Notes under the pieces: generated by a model
The model's database searches: none
What the model saw: the letters and a program-made list of their open reading frames with translations, nothing else
What the model was told of the DNA's origin: nothing
NCBI GenBank assembly: GCA_015064635.1
Contig: SVRV01000018.1
Location: forward strand, 1 to 46,114
Source: Oscillospiraceae bacterium
GTDB taxonomy: Bacteria; Bacillota; Clostridia; Oscillospirales; SIG627
Length of the DNA: 46,114 nucleotides
Direction of reading: 5' to 3'
Part shown: positions 32,373 to 40,227 of the stretch, piece after piece
How positions within the stretch are numbered: the stretch's first letter is position 1
How the letters are laid out: every line of letters begins with the position of its first letter
Made by a program: the position numbers and the translations under genes

Positions 32373-33946
32373 AAAAGATAAAGCTTTCAAAGGTTTTTCT
32401 GTTAATGAAAAACAACTACATCACAAACAAAAGTATTCCCCTCATCCTATTTGCAATAACCCTGACTCTCAGCTGTATAATAGGCGTAATGCCCATCTCC
32501 AATGCCGAATCACACTATGCAAACGCTATGCCGGGCGCCCAATACAGACAGTATTACATTGAAGAAATGACCTCGATATACGATTCTCTCATCGGCCTTG
32601 AAGGTGTTTTCTCACTGTTTTATATCGTTGCAGGCTTCGTTATCGCCATCATTTCCGCACTCAGTCTCACCTCCTTTATGCGTGAGAAAAGCGGCTCGGA
32701 CTTCTATCATTCAATGTCTGTAAACCGAGGTGAAATATATCTTTCAAACCTCTTCACCTCCTTCATCAACACCGCTGTCACCGTATGCTCATCACAGCTC
32801 ATAGCCCTTCTTTTGATGAATTTCTTCTCAGGCTATAAGCCTATGTCACTTTTCACTCTTATATGGGAACAGCTTCCCGTAATCGGAACAGTTTTGCTTT
32901 ATATTGCTATTTTTATATCTCTTGCAATGATAGCCGTAACAGCCACCGGAACAGTTTTTTCGGGAATTGCAGGATATCTTATGCTGATTTTCTACATTCC
33001 CGCAACCATCCTTGCAGTATCCGTGGCAGGAAATGTCATATTCGATTCGGTTCTTATGGACTATCTCGACCACTTCCCCCACGTCTACGCCTACACCTCT
33101 CCCTTTATCCGCTATATGTACGGAGCATCGGGAGGAATCGAGTTCACCGCCCTCACGTACATCCTCTCATTCCTTGCTCTGATATTACTTGTGATACTGG
33201 GAATGTGGATATACCAAAAGAAGAAAAACGAAAACTCCGAAAAGCCTCTCCCCTTCAAGTGGAGCGTGCGTCCCATTCAATACCTTATTACCTTTGATGC
33301 AATCCTCTTCGGTGCGACTCTCTTCGAGCTTTTCACATTCTCCCTTATATGGTGCATCATAGGCGGTCTTATCACCCTTTTCTTCACCTTTATTCTGTTC
33401 AACGCCTTTGCAAACAAGAGCTTCAACAACGTGCTTGAGGGCTCCCGTCATATGGGATACATCTTTATTGTGACCGTTGTTGCAACAGCTGTATTTGTCG
33501 CCGACGGTTTCGGAATCTACTCCGAGCCTGTACCTGTAACCGAGGATATAGAATTTGCATACGTCAATATCTCTTTGAGAACAGAAGAAAAAGAGGATTG
33601 GATATCCTTAAACTTCACTCCCACGGGCGAAGAGGCCTATGACACTGTAAAGATTGACGATGAAGCAAGAAAGCTCATTTCCGATATCTGGGATGAGGTC
33701 AACAAAGCTTCATACAGCTCCATGACTCAGAGTAATGACATCGAAATGGCAAAAAGCTATGTAGGTTATTTTTACGATACCGTAAGTGTATCAATAGGAA
33801 TTGACTGTAAAGAAGACTTTGCAAGATACTACGCTCATTGCTACTCCGACAGCAAAGAACTCATTTCCCTTGTGGAAAAGCTTCTTGAATACCCTCAAAA
33901 GACACATGAGGTATACTATTACGGTCAAGAAGGCAGTAAATACTGA
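32369..33946 (+). CDS. ABC transporter permease (YtrC/BceB-like, large)
   Basis: 525 aa with about ten membrane helices: paired segments near 22-42, 85-105, 130-150, 175-230 and 255-275 and further helices from 305 to 385, plus a C-terminal extracytoplasmic domain (about 395-525) rich in Asp/Glu/Tyr. An early MREKSGSDFYHSMSVNRGEIYLS segment is typical of clostridial YtrA-operon permeases. It overlaps the ATPase gene by 4 nt. No clear terminator follows before the next promoter at 33979. Substrate unknown; the operon type points to envelope-active compounds. Confidence 0.85.
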   Translation: MKKIKLSKVFLLMKNNYITNKSIPLILFAITLTLSCIIGVMPISNAESHYANAMPGAQYRQYYIEEMTSIYDSLIGLEGVFSLFYIVAGFVIAIISALSLTSFMREKSGSDFYHSMSVNRGEIYLSNLFTSFINTAVTVCSSQLIALLLMNFFSGYKPMSLFTLIWEQLPVIGTVLLYIAIFISLAMIAVTATGTVFSGIAGYLMLIFYIPATILAVSVAGNVIFDSVLMDYLDHFPHVYAYTSPFIRYMYGASGGIEFTALTYILSFLALILLVILGMWIYQKKKNENSEKPLPFKWSVRPIQYLITFDAILFGATLFELFTFSLIWCIIGGLITLFFTFILFNAFANKSFNNVLEGSRHMGYIFIVTVVATAVFVADGFGIYSEPVPVTEDIEFAYVNISLRTEEKEDWISLNFTPTGEEAYDTVKIDDEARKLISDIWDEVNKASYSSMTQSNDIEMAKSYVGYFYDTVSVSIGIDCKEDFARYYAHCYSDSKELISLVEKLLEYPQKTHEVYYYGQEGSKY

Positions 33947-33978
33947 AAATAAAATTCTTGATTTTTTTAAAAAAGTAC

Positions 33979-34007
33979 TTGACAAACGGAAAATATGGTA
34001 GTATAAT
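33979..34007 (+). promoter_or_regulatory. Consensus promoter of the DAHP synthase leader
   Basis: TTGACA (33979-33984), a 17-bp spacer and TATAAT (34002-34007) match consensus exactly. Transcription should start near 34014, leaving about 210 nt of leader before the DAHP synthase start, enough for an attenuator. Confidence 0.88.
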
Positions 34008-34036
34008 CGTGGCAAATTTAACGAAGGGACAAAGTA

Positions 34037-34138
34037 ATGATGCTCAACAAGATTTTTGCAAGCTTTTATTTTTACTTTAGCGCAGTGTTTTTTTACTGTG
34101 CTCATTTCGGCATGCAAAAGTTACCTGTGAGAAATTAA
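34037..34138 (+). CDS. Phe/Tyr-rich leader peptide of the DAHP synthase gene
   Basis: 33 codons with a GAAGGGA ribosome site. Residues 7-24 hold seven Phe and three Tyr (FASFYFYFSAVFFYCAHF), the amino acids made by the pathway whose first enzyme is encoded downstream. This is the hallmark of a leader peptide that senses charged tRNA-Phe and tRNA-Tyr by ribosome stalling. AGCGCAGT (34079-34086) and ACTGTGCT (34095-34102) can form a hairpin across the Phe-Phe-Tyr codons, and the coding end contains GTGAG that can pair with the terminator arm. The peptide itself probably has no function of its own. Confidence 0.78.
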   Translation: MMLNKIFASFYFYFSAVFFYCAHFGMQKLPVRN

Positions 34139-34165
34139 AGCTTTGACTTGTAGATAAAAAACAAC

Positions 34166-34205
34166 TCAGCCTCACTCGTAGCTTCGAGTGAGGCTGATAT
34201 TTTTT
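34166..34205 (+). terminator. Attenuator terminator before DAHP synthase
   Basis: TCAGCCTCACTCG (34166-34178) and CGAGTGAGGCTGA (34185-34197) form a perfect 13-bp stem with a 6-nt loop, followed by TATTTTTT. It lies 28 nt after the leader stop and 20 nt before the DAHP synthase ATG, inside the same transcript, so it must be conditional. No T-box motif was seen. Confidence 0.85.
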
Positions 34206-34225
34206 CATGAAAGAAGGATAAAAAA

Positions 34226-35254
34226 ATGAGTATGGTATTTGAAAGAAAGCTTCCCATCCCCCAGGAGGTAAAGGAGCTTTACCCCATTACACTTGAACAG
34301 GAAAACCTTATTGCAAAAAGAAATATGGAGCTTCATGACATCTTCTCGGGTAAATCCAATAGACTCGTGCTTATCATCGGCCCCTGCTCCGCAGACAATG
34401 AGGACAGCGTAATTGAATATATAACAAAGCTTCGTGAGGTGCAGGAGAAGGTAAACGATAAGATCTTCATCGTGCCCAGGATCTACACCAACAAGCCCCG
34501 TACAACCGGTGACGGCTACAAGGGTATGCTCCATCAGCCCGACCCCACATCAAAGCCCGACATGTACAAGGGTATTGTAGCAATTCGTCAGCTTCATATG
34601 AGAGCTATTGCCGAAACAGGCTTCTCCTGTGCCGATGAAATGCTCTACCCCGAAAATCAGCGTTACCTCAGCGACATTTTAGGCTACGTTGCAATCGGTG
34701 CACGCTCGGTTGAAAATCAGCAGCACCGCCTTGTATCCAGCGGTATGGACATCCCCGTTGGTATGAAGAATCCCACAAGCGGCGACATTTCGGTCATGAT
34801 GAACTCAATAACCGCCGCACAGCACAAGCACACCTTCCTCTTCAGAGGTTGGGAGGTTCACTCCGAGGGTAACCCCTATGCACATGCAATTCTGAGAGGC
34901 TATGTAAACCGCCACGGTGAGTCCATTCCCAACTATCACTACGAGGATCTCCTCCACCTTGCCGAGACCTACAGCAAGACCGAGCTTTCAAATCCCGCTC
35001 TCATTGTGGACACAAACCATGCAAACTCGGGCAAAAAATACCTGGAGCAGCCCAGGATCGCAAAGGAGGTTCTCCACTCCTGCCGTCACAACAGCGATAT
35101 CAAAAAGCTTGTTAAGGGCTTCATGATAGAAAGCTACCTTGAGGACGGCTCGCAGAAGATAGGCGAGAATGTCTGGGGCAAGTCCATTACCGACCCCTGT
35201 CTCGGCTGGGAAAAGACCGAGCGTCTCATCCTCGACATTGCCGAGTTGATTTAG
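34226..35254 (+). CDS. aroF: 3-deoxy-7-phosphoheptulonate (DAHP) synthase, AroF/G type
   Basis: 342 aa. It condenses phosphoenolpyruvate and erythrose 4-phosphate, the first step of the shikimate pathway to Phe, Tyr and Trp. This is the class I-alpha enzyme: IIGPCSADNED (about 49-59), IVPRIYTNKPRTT (about 86-98), GARSVENQQHR with the metal and PEP residues, DTNHANSGK and GFMIESYLEDGSQ. Length equals the usual 340-355. AAGAAGGAT precedes the ATG. Expression is probably controlled by the leader peptide at 34037 and attenuator at 34166. Which aromatic amino acid feeds back on the enzyme cannot be read; gene symbol is by family. Confidence 0.93.
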   Translation: MSMVFERKLPIPQEVKELYPITLEQENLIAKRNMELHDIFSGKSNRLVLIIGPCSADNEDSVIEYITKLREVQEKVNDKIFIVPRIYTNKPRTTGDGYKGMLHQPDPTSKPDMYKGIVAIRQLHMRAIAETGFSCADEMLYPENQRYLSDILGYVAIGARSVENQQHRLVSSGMDIPVGMKNPTSGDISVMMNSITAAQHKHTFLFRGWEVHSEGNPYAHAILRGYVNRHGESIPNYHYEDLLHLAETYSKTELSNPALIVDTNHANSGKKYLEQPRIAKEVLHSCRHNSDIKKLVKGFMIESYLEDGSQKIGENVWGKSITDPCLGWEKTERLILDIAELI

Positions 35255-35268
35255 TATTTTTTATTGAA

Positions 35269-35415
35269 GAAGGATGCTTTTTTGAAAAAAGCACCCTTCC
35301 TCAAACCCCATCCCGAAAAATAATGTGATGTTAATTATTAAAGAAAATTCCTAAACACCGTTTTTCGGAAGTAGGCTTGGGAGGAACCGCTTTTTTCAAA
35401 AAAGCGGTTCTTCCC
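35269..35415. repeat. GC-clamped T6/A6 hairpins between DAHP synthase and aminotransferase
   Basis: 35269-35299 contains GCTTTTTT/AAAAAAGC with GAAGG/CCTTC arms. 35379-35415 is a nearly perfect 37-nt hairpin of GGGAGGAACCGCTTTTTT type with one wobble. Neither ends in a clean T-run on the plus strand. Similar hairpins occur near 23.95 and 36.72 kb, so this is a repeat family. The 250-bp gap otherwise holds no gene. Confidence 0.6.
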
Positions 35416-35442
35416 AATACAAAAACTCAATAGCAAGTATTC

Positions 35443-35471
35443 TTGACATAACAGCAAAAAAGTGGTACACT
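35443..35471 (+). promoter_or_regulatory. Sigma-A promoter of the aminotransferase gene
   Basis: TTGACA (35443-35448), a 17-bp spacer and TACACT (35466-35471) lie 36 bp upstream of the start. Confidence 0.7.
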
Positions 35472-35506
35472 ATATTAAATAATATGTACCGACGGAGGAA
35501 CAAAAA

Positions 35507-36691
35507 ATGGTTTCTGAAAAAATGAAAATGCTGGGTTCAAACCGCTCTGTAATTCGTGAGCTCTTTGAATACGGAAAAAAACGTGCCGCTGAAGTAGGCG
35601 CTGAAAATATTTACGATTTCTCACTGGGCAATCCCAGTGTTCCCGCACCCGCAAGTGTTGAAGCCGAAATTGAAAGGCTCACAAAAGCAATGGAGCCCAC
35701 AGCCCTTCACGGCTACACCTCGGCGCAGGGTGATGCAGGTGTACGTGCAACAATCGCAAGCAATTTGGTGTCCCGCTTCTCACTCCCCGTAAAGGCTGAC
35801 CTCATTTATATGACCTGCGGTGCTGCCGCTTCTCTTTGTATTTCGCTCAAGGCTCTCACCTGCGAGGGTGACGAGTTTATCACCTTCACCCCCTTCTTCC
35901 CCGAATACAGAGTGTTCGTTGAGGCGGCGGGTGCAAAGCTTGTCCCCGTAAAGTCAGCTGACAAGACCTTCCAGGTTGACGAAGCCGCTTTTGAAAAGGC
36001 AATTACAAAGAATACAAAGGGTATTATCGTGAATACCCCCAACAACCCCTCGGGCGTTGTACTGAATTCCGAAAGCATTGCCGCAATTGTACGAGTTCTC
36101 GAAAAGAAGCAGGCTGAATACGGAAAGCCCATCTTCATCATTACCGACGAGCCCTACCGTGAGCTTGTATATTCGGGAAATCCCGACTCTCCCTTTATGA
36201 AGCTTTACGACAACACCATTCTTTGCTACTCCTACTCCAAGTCACTCTCCCTCCCCGGTGAGAGAATCGGATATATCGCAGTTTCCGACAAAATGGCGGA
36301 TAAGGGCGATGTTTATGCCGCAGTTTGCGGTGCGGGCAGAGCACTGGGATATGTTTGCGCTCCCGCTATGATGCAGAGAGTTGTAGCCGCTTGCGACGGG
36401 CAGACAGCCGATGTCTCGGTTTATAAGAAAAACCGTGATATCCTTTACAACTCACTTACAAAAATGGGTTATTCCTGCGTTTATCCCGACGGTGCATTCT
36501 ATCTCTTTGTAAAGACTCCCACCGCCGATGCGGGTGAGTTCTCCGAGCGTGCAAAGAAGTATGACCTCCTGGTCGTTCCCGCCGACTCCTTCGGCGTTGA
36601 AGGCTATGTGAGACTCTCCTATTGCGTTTCAACAGATATGATAGAACGCTCACTCCCCTCCTTCGAAAAGCTCATCGGGGAATATAAATAA
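35507..36691 (+). CDS. Pyridoxal-phosphate aminotransferase, class I/II
   Basis: 394 aa, fold-type I. Substrate-binding GNPSVPAP lies near the N-terminus (41-48). NTPNNPSG (176-183) and DEPYREL (214-220) are cofactor contacts. The Schiff-base lysine is K245 in SYSKSLSLPGERIGY, and an Arg near the end (VRLSYC) would bind the substrate carboxylate. Length is typical for aspartate/aromatic aminotransferases. GGAGG precedes the ATG. It lies next to DAHP synthase but has its own promoter; a role in the last step to Phe/Tyr is possible, yet aspartate or another substrate cannot be excluded. Confidence 0.9.
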   Translation: MVSEKMKMLGSNRSVIRELFEYGKKRAAEVGAENIYDFSLGNPSVPAPASVEAEIERLTKAMEPTALHGYTSAQGDAGVRATIASNLVSRFSLPVKADLIYMTCGAAASLCISLKALTCEGDEFITFTPFFPEYRVFVEAAGAKLVPVKSADKTFQVDEAAFEKAITKNTKGIIVNTPNNPSGVVLNSESIAAIVRVLEKKQAEYGKPIFIITDEPYRELVYSGNPDSPFMKLYDNTILCYSYSKSLSLPGERIGYIAVSDKMADKGDVYAAVCGAGRALGYVCAPAMMQRVVAACDGQTADVSVYKKNRDILYNSLTKMGYSCVYPDGAFYLFVKTPTADAGEFSERAKKYDLLVVPADSFGVEGYVRLSYCVSTDMIERSLPSFEKLIGEYK

Positions 36692-36706
36692 TTTTGGTTT
36701 TTTATC

Positions 36707-36826
36707 CGAGAGACAGCTTTTTTGAAAAAAGCACTTGCGACTCGCTTCGCTCTCTGCACGGCTTGAATTTTTGCACGTTCCGCTAAATGCTACACGGCAA
36801 AAATCCCCCGCACGCGGGCTCTCTCG
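36707..36826. repeat. Structured intergenic element
   Basis: Outer arms CGAGAGA (36707-36713) and TCTCTCG (36820-36826) enclose AGCTTTTTTGAAAAAAGC, a TTTTTGC/GCAAAAA pair and a CCCGC-AC-GCGGG hairpin. The design suggests a mobile palindromic repeat. No protein frame in it looks real. Confidence 0.5.
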
Positions 36827-36853
36827 AAAAACAATGTGAACAGATAATTTAAA

Positions 36854-36884
36854 AGCGTAGCGATTTTAAACCGCTACGCTTTTT
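36854..36884. terminator. Hairpin with AGCGTAGCG arms, copy 1
   Basis: AGCGTAGCG (36854-36862) and CGCTACGCT (36872-36880), followed by TTTTT; A-runs on the other side make it bidirectional. An almost identical copy lies at 37238-37264. It could end the aminotransferase transcript. Confidence 0.7.
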
Positions 36885-37014
36885 CTTACTTATTATCTCT
36901 TCAACTATAATTATATCACATTTTGCGTGATTTTACAAGAGAATTGTTTTTAAAATATTATTGCACTACTCTTGACTTTCCTTCGTCTCATCTCTCCTTT
37001 TCCTCACCTTTACC

Positions 37015-37203
37015 ATGCGATACTCGGGATTTCGTATGAGTATCCCATCAATAGTTGTAACTATTTCTACCTCTTTCCCGAATTTGTACAAATCCCTCAT
37101 CTCCTTGGGTATAGCCGATATCAGCGGACAAAAGCTCATTCTTTTGGCAAAGTTTTATAATGTATCAACAGATTATATTTTAGGTATATCAAAAGATAAA
37201 TAA
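37015..37203 (+). pseudogene. Truncated Xre-type regulator fragment
   Basis: The last 30 codons read ISGQKLILLAKFYNVSTDYILGISKDK, the C-terminal half of an HTH_3 domain (LxxLAxxYNVSTDYLLG), but the recognition helix upstream is missing and the preceding codons are not regulator-like. There is no ribosome site. It is a relic lying between two copies of the AGCGTAGCG hairpin. Confidence 0.5.
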
Positions 37204-37237
37204 TGAATTTCATTCATGCATAAATCAAGTAATTTAA

Positions 37238-37268
37238 AGCGTAGCGATTTTAAACCGCTACGCTTTTT
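37238..37268. terminator. Hairpin with AGCGTAGCG arms, copy 2
   Basis: AGCGTAGCG (37238-37246) and CGCTACGCT (37256-37264), followed by TTTTT on the plus strand and an A/T run on the minus strand. It shares more than 25 bases with copy 1 and can end the converging Xre gene at 37329. Confidence 0.75.
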
Positions 37269-37328
37269 GTTTTGTTAGTATTTGTTGTTATATATTCCCT
37301 ATTCTTGATTTTATTTACTTCCTCTCAA

Positions 37329-38480
37329 TTAATTCTCATTTGGACTTTCTAAAGCATTTTCATTCACAAGACCTTCCAGCCATTTAACCGCATCTTTATA
37401 ATAGTATTCATTTCTCTCGCTATTAAACCACGCCCAACGCGGATTGGTCAAAAGGCTGAGAATATAATTCGGGTTAGAAAACATACCGTTTTTGCCGGTA
37501 TCATAAAGCTCATGCTTTTCCCCGTTGGTATCCAATGTCATGCTCCACTGTTTATTCATTTTCAGATTCCCGAATATAATTCCTCCCATATCCAAAAAAT
37601 CATCTGTAAGAGCGTGAAAACGCTTAAGCTTTTCTATTGCGGAAATAAATTCTTCCTTTCCTTTCTCTTTGTTTCCGCTTCCAAAGAGGCAAGCAGCAAA
37701 AACAAGCTGTTTGTACGCATAAAAAGCTAACCACCCATCAGGAACATTTCCGTTTTCGGAAAAAGAGCGGATTAAAGACATAATACATTTGTGGTACTCA
37801 GCTTTATTCTCCGGGCCGAGCACATCGGGGTAACGCATATCCAAGTGCTCTACCATATTTTCAATAAACGCAAGTCCTTGATGTATAATGTGATTGTTTA
37901 CATCTTCATGCCATACATACCGATTTATTAACATATTGCGACGAGTATATTCCACATTGTATGTGCTCATTCCCAAATAGTTTTCAAGCTCATCTTCACC
38001 GCAGGCAACAATTATATTACATAAAGCCATATTTCTGTATTCCGGATCCTCAAGCATCTTTTCAACTGTTTTTTTAAGCACAGGGTAATACTTGGCTCTG
38101 TTTTCGGGATTCCTTGCTATATTACAGGTTAACACATTGCTCAAATAAAGGCAGTATTCTAAATCATTGGGGTATCGACGGCAATATTCACACATTATTT
38201 CAATTTGTTCTTCGCTTCCGTATTCGTATTTATTTACCGTTTCATAAAATTTATTATACTCTGTCTTTCGACTGTCTCTGTCATTGTTCAGAAGTTCATC
38301 AATTGTTACACCGAAATAGTTTGCAATTGTCGGAAGCTGGGTAATATCGGGATAACCGTAACCACACTCCCATTTTGAAACAGACTGAGCCGACACTCCG
38401 ATTGCGTCAGCTACCGCCTCTTGCGTCAAGTCACGGCTTTTTCGGAGATGCTTAATATTCTTACCAAAATTAAGTTCCAT
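37329..38480 (-). CDS. Xre-family regulator with long helical C-terminal domain
   Basis: 383 aa from the ATG at 38480 after AGGAGG; an upstream frame extension overlaps the ribosome site. HTH_3 domain (about 5-60): IKHLRKSRDLTQEAVADAIGVSAQSVSKWECGYGYPDI, with classical VSAQSVSKWE recognition helix. The C-terminal 310 residues are helical and TPR-like, including repeated CEYCRRYPNDLEYCLYLSNVL segments, and bind an unknown signal or partner. AT-rich with a strong own promoter. Such proteins are common in clostridia and often encoded next to the transporter they control; no transporter is adjacent here. Confidence 0.85.
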   Translation of the reverse strand: MELNFGKNIKHLRKSRDLTQEAVADAIGVSAQSVSKWECGYGYPDITQLPTIANYFGVTIDELLNNDRDSRKTEYNKFYETVNKYEYGSEEQIEIMCEYCRRYPNDLEYCLYLSNVLTCNIARNPENRAKYYPVLKKTVEKMLEDPEYRNMALCNIIVACGEDELENYLGMSTYNVEYTRRNMLINRYVWHEDVNNHIIHQGLAFIENMVEHLDMRYPDVLGPENKAEYHKCIMSLIRSFSENGNVPDGWLAFYAYKQLVFAACLFGSGNKEKGKEEFISAIEKLKRFHALTDDFLDMGGIIFGNLKMNKQWSMTLDTNGEKHELYDTGKNGMFSNPNYILSLLTNPRWAWFNSERNEYYYKDAVKWLEGLVNENALESPNEN

Positions 38481-38528
38481 GGGATTCCTCCTATAATATG
38501 ATATCAATACGAGCTCTTATCTGAATTT

Positions 38529-38557
38529 ATTATATCATAAGCACAAAAGGAGGTCAA
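38529..38557 (-). promoter_or_regulatory. Promoter of the Xre regulator gene
   Basis: Minus strand TTGACC (38552-38557), a 17-bp spacer and TATAAT (38529-38534), 49 bp before the start. A GATATC sits between -10 and ribosome site. The gap 38560-38697 shows nothing else. Confidence 0.8.
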
Positions 38558-38697
38558 TAACCGCTTATTTGTATCTTTTTCAACTATCTGTATAGTTTTC
38601 CGCTTATCCGCAATCTGTATCTTCCTACGATGTTCACCTGATACTTTAATCTTCTTAATGAATGTAAGCATACAAAAACTATTTATTGTTTAGTTCT

Positions 38698-39870
38698 TTA
38701 TTGAGCAGTTTTAATTTCCGTACCCTTTTGTAGAATCGCCAAATATTCACCAAAGACAAAAGTCTTATATCTCTTTTTGTTCGGTGTTTTGTCATAGAGT
38801 ATTCCAAGTTCACAAAAAGCATCTACCATTGTATTAGCCGTTGGCAACGATACCCCTAACCGTTCTGAAATTTCTTTCTTCGTTATAATCGGTCTCTCAA
38901 ACAAGAGATTCAATAAAACAGTATAGTTATTATTACTTTTATCATTTTGCAAAAGAACTTCAGAATACTTATTTTGCAATCCTATAATATTTTTTGCAGA
39001 TTCTGTAGCTTCATCTGACACCGTAGCTACGCCCCTTAAGAAGAATTTAATCCAATTTTCCCAATCACCTTTTGTGCGCACAGCCATTAAGCGGTCATAA
39101 TATTCAAGTCTGTTCTGCTTAAAGTAATAACTCAAATATAACAATGGTCGTGTTAATATTTCTTGTTGGCACAACCAAAATGTTATCAATAATCGTCCCA
39201 TTCGTCCATTACCATCCAAAAAAGGATGTATTGATTCAAATTGAGCGTGTATTAATGCAATCTTAATCAAAGCAGGAACATCATCATCCTCATACATATA
39301 ATCTTCCAACTCAGCCATTGATGTTTCCATATCTTCAACTGTGGGAGGAATAAAAATTGCCGTTTCCAAGGTACAACCTTGAGGACCAATCCAGTTTTGT
39401 GATCTTCTAAATTCGCCCGGATTCTTATTAGAACCTCTAACGTCTTCAAGAAGTATTTTGTGTATGTTTCTAATCAATCTTAAACTTAGTGGTAATCTAC
39501 TAAGATTTTCTAAACCCCAATTCATAGCATTAACATAATTCACTACTTCGCTAACTTCATTATAAGTTCTATCATCTGACTCATTAGATGGATTATTTAA
39601 TACGTCCACAAGGGAAGCTTGGGTTCCTTCTATTTGAGCACTTAATACGGCTTCTTTCTTTACATACATAGCAACAAACAACTCCGGGTTAGGCAAAATT
39701 TGAGTTATTCCATCTAACCTTCCCAATTTTCGGTCTGCCAAAGAAAGTAGCTTCTGCATTTCTGAATCTATTATTATAGGAGGGTCAGGAGGCAATTTTG
39801 CCGGCACAAAAGCGGAATATCCTCGTGTCGTTTTCATTATTACACCTGCTCTGTTTGATTCTAATTTCAT
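38698..39870 (-). CDS. Fic-family AMP-transferase with N-terminal inhibitory motif
   Basis: 390 aa. Fic enzymes transfer AMP or other groups from nucleotides to protein side chains. The catalytic motif HPFLDGNGRMGR (215-226) is complete. The inhibitory motif SAQIEG (77-82) fits the (S/T)xxxE(G/N) pattern, with Glu81 able to block ATP until released. A helical domain precedes the Fic core and a winged-helix domain follows (about 325-375, PIITKKEISERLGVSLPTANTMVDAF). This is the standard architecture of stand-alone Fic proteins. GGAGG lies 10 nt before the ATG. AT-rich, with an elaborate promoter. No separate antitoxin gene is visible, consistent with the built-in inhibitor. Confidence 0.92.
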   Translation of the reverse strand: MKLESNRAGVIMKTTRGYSAFVPAKLPPDPPIIIDSEMQKLLSLADRKLGRLDGITQILPNPELFVAMYVKKEAVLSAQIEGTQASLVDVLNNPSNESDDRTYNEVSEVVNYVNAMNWGLENLSRLPLSLRLIRNIHKILLEDVRGSNKNPGEFRRSQNWIGPQGCTLETAIFIPPTVEDMETSMAELEDYMYEDDDVPALIKIALIHAQFESIHPFLDGNGRMGRLLITFWLCQQEILTRPLLYLSYYFKQNRLEYYDRLMAVRTKGDWENWIKFFLRGVATVSDEATESAKNIIGLQNKYSEVLLQNDKSNNNYTVLLNLLFERPIITKKEISERLGVSLPTANTMVDAFCELGILYDKTPNKKRYKTFVFGEYLAILQKGTEIKTAQ

Positions 39871-39963
39871 TGTTTTAATACCTCCATTATATGTTTCTAA
39901 CTAAAAAAATATTCGAATTTTTAAAATTAGGAATAAAAATAACATTATAAATAAAAACTGTAT

Positions 39964-40055
39964 TAGTTAAAAACGTAAGCCGCGTTTTTAACTAAAATAA
40001 TTATATCATTTTTTTAGTTAAAGTCAACATCAAATTAAAAAGTTTTTAGTTAAAA
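39964..40055 (-). promoter_or_regulatory. Fic promoter with inverted repeat and TTAACTAAAA repeats
   Basis: Minus-strand TTGACT (40022-40027), a 16-bp spacer and TATAAT (40000-40005). TAGTTAAAAACG (39964-39975) and CGTTTTTAACTA (39983-39994) form a perfect inverted repeat just downstream. Further TTTAACTAAAAA copies lie in the spacer (about 40010-40021) and upstream (about 40044-40055). Four half-sites around one promoter imply tight repression, perhaps by the protein's own winged helix. Confidence 0.7.
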
Positions 40056-40072
40056 TATTAAAATAACAAAAA

Positions 40073-40104
40073 ACGACCTCATAGAATTTCTTCTACAAGG
40101 TCGT
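40073..40104 (-). terminator. Hairpin between the VanY-like gene and Fic promoter
   Basis: ACGACCTCATAGAA and TTCTACAAGGTCGT form a stem with a small mismatch, followed by T-rich DNA on both strands. On the minus strand it is followed by TTTTTTG. The gap 40105-40227 shows no gene. Confidence 0.7.
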
Positions 40105-40227
40105 AATTTTATTTTGTTTTGCCTTTTCACACTAAGGAATAAATTACTTCGCCTGTCGATACACAAAAAAGTGAAATGTGTGCTGACACATAGGAACGTC
40201 ACACCCGTGTCCTAAGCAACTTCCCTT

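Noticed and set aside
34014-34225. T-box in the DAHP synthase leader
   Set aside because: No T-box consensus (AGGGTGG-type) upstream of the terminator; the translated Phe/Tyr-rich peptide explains the leader better.
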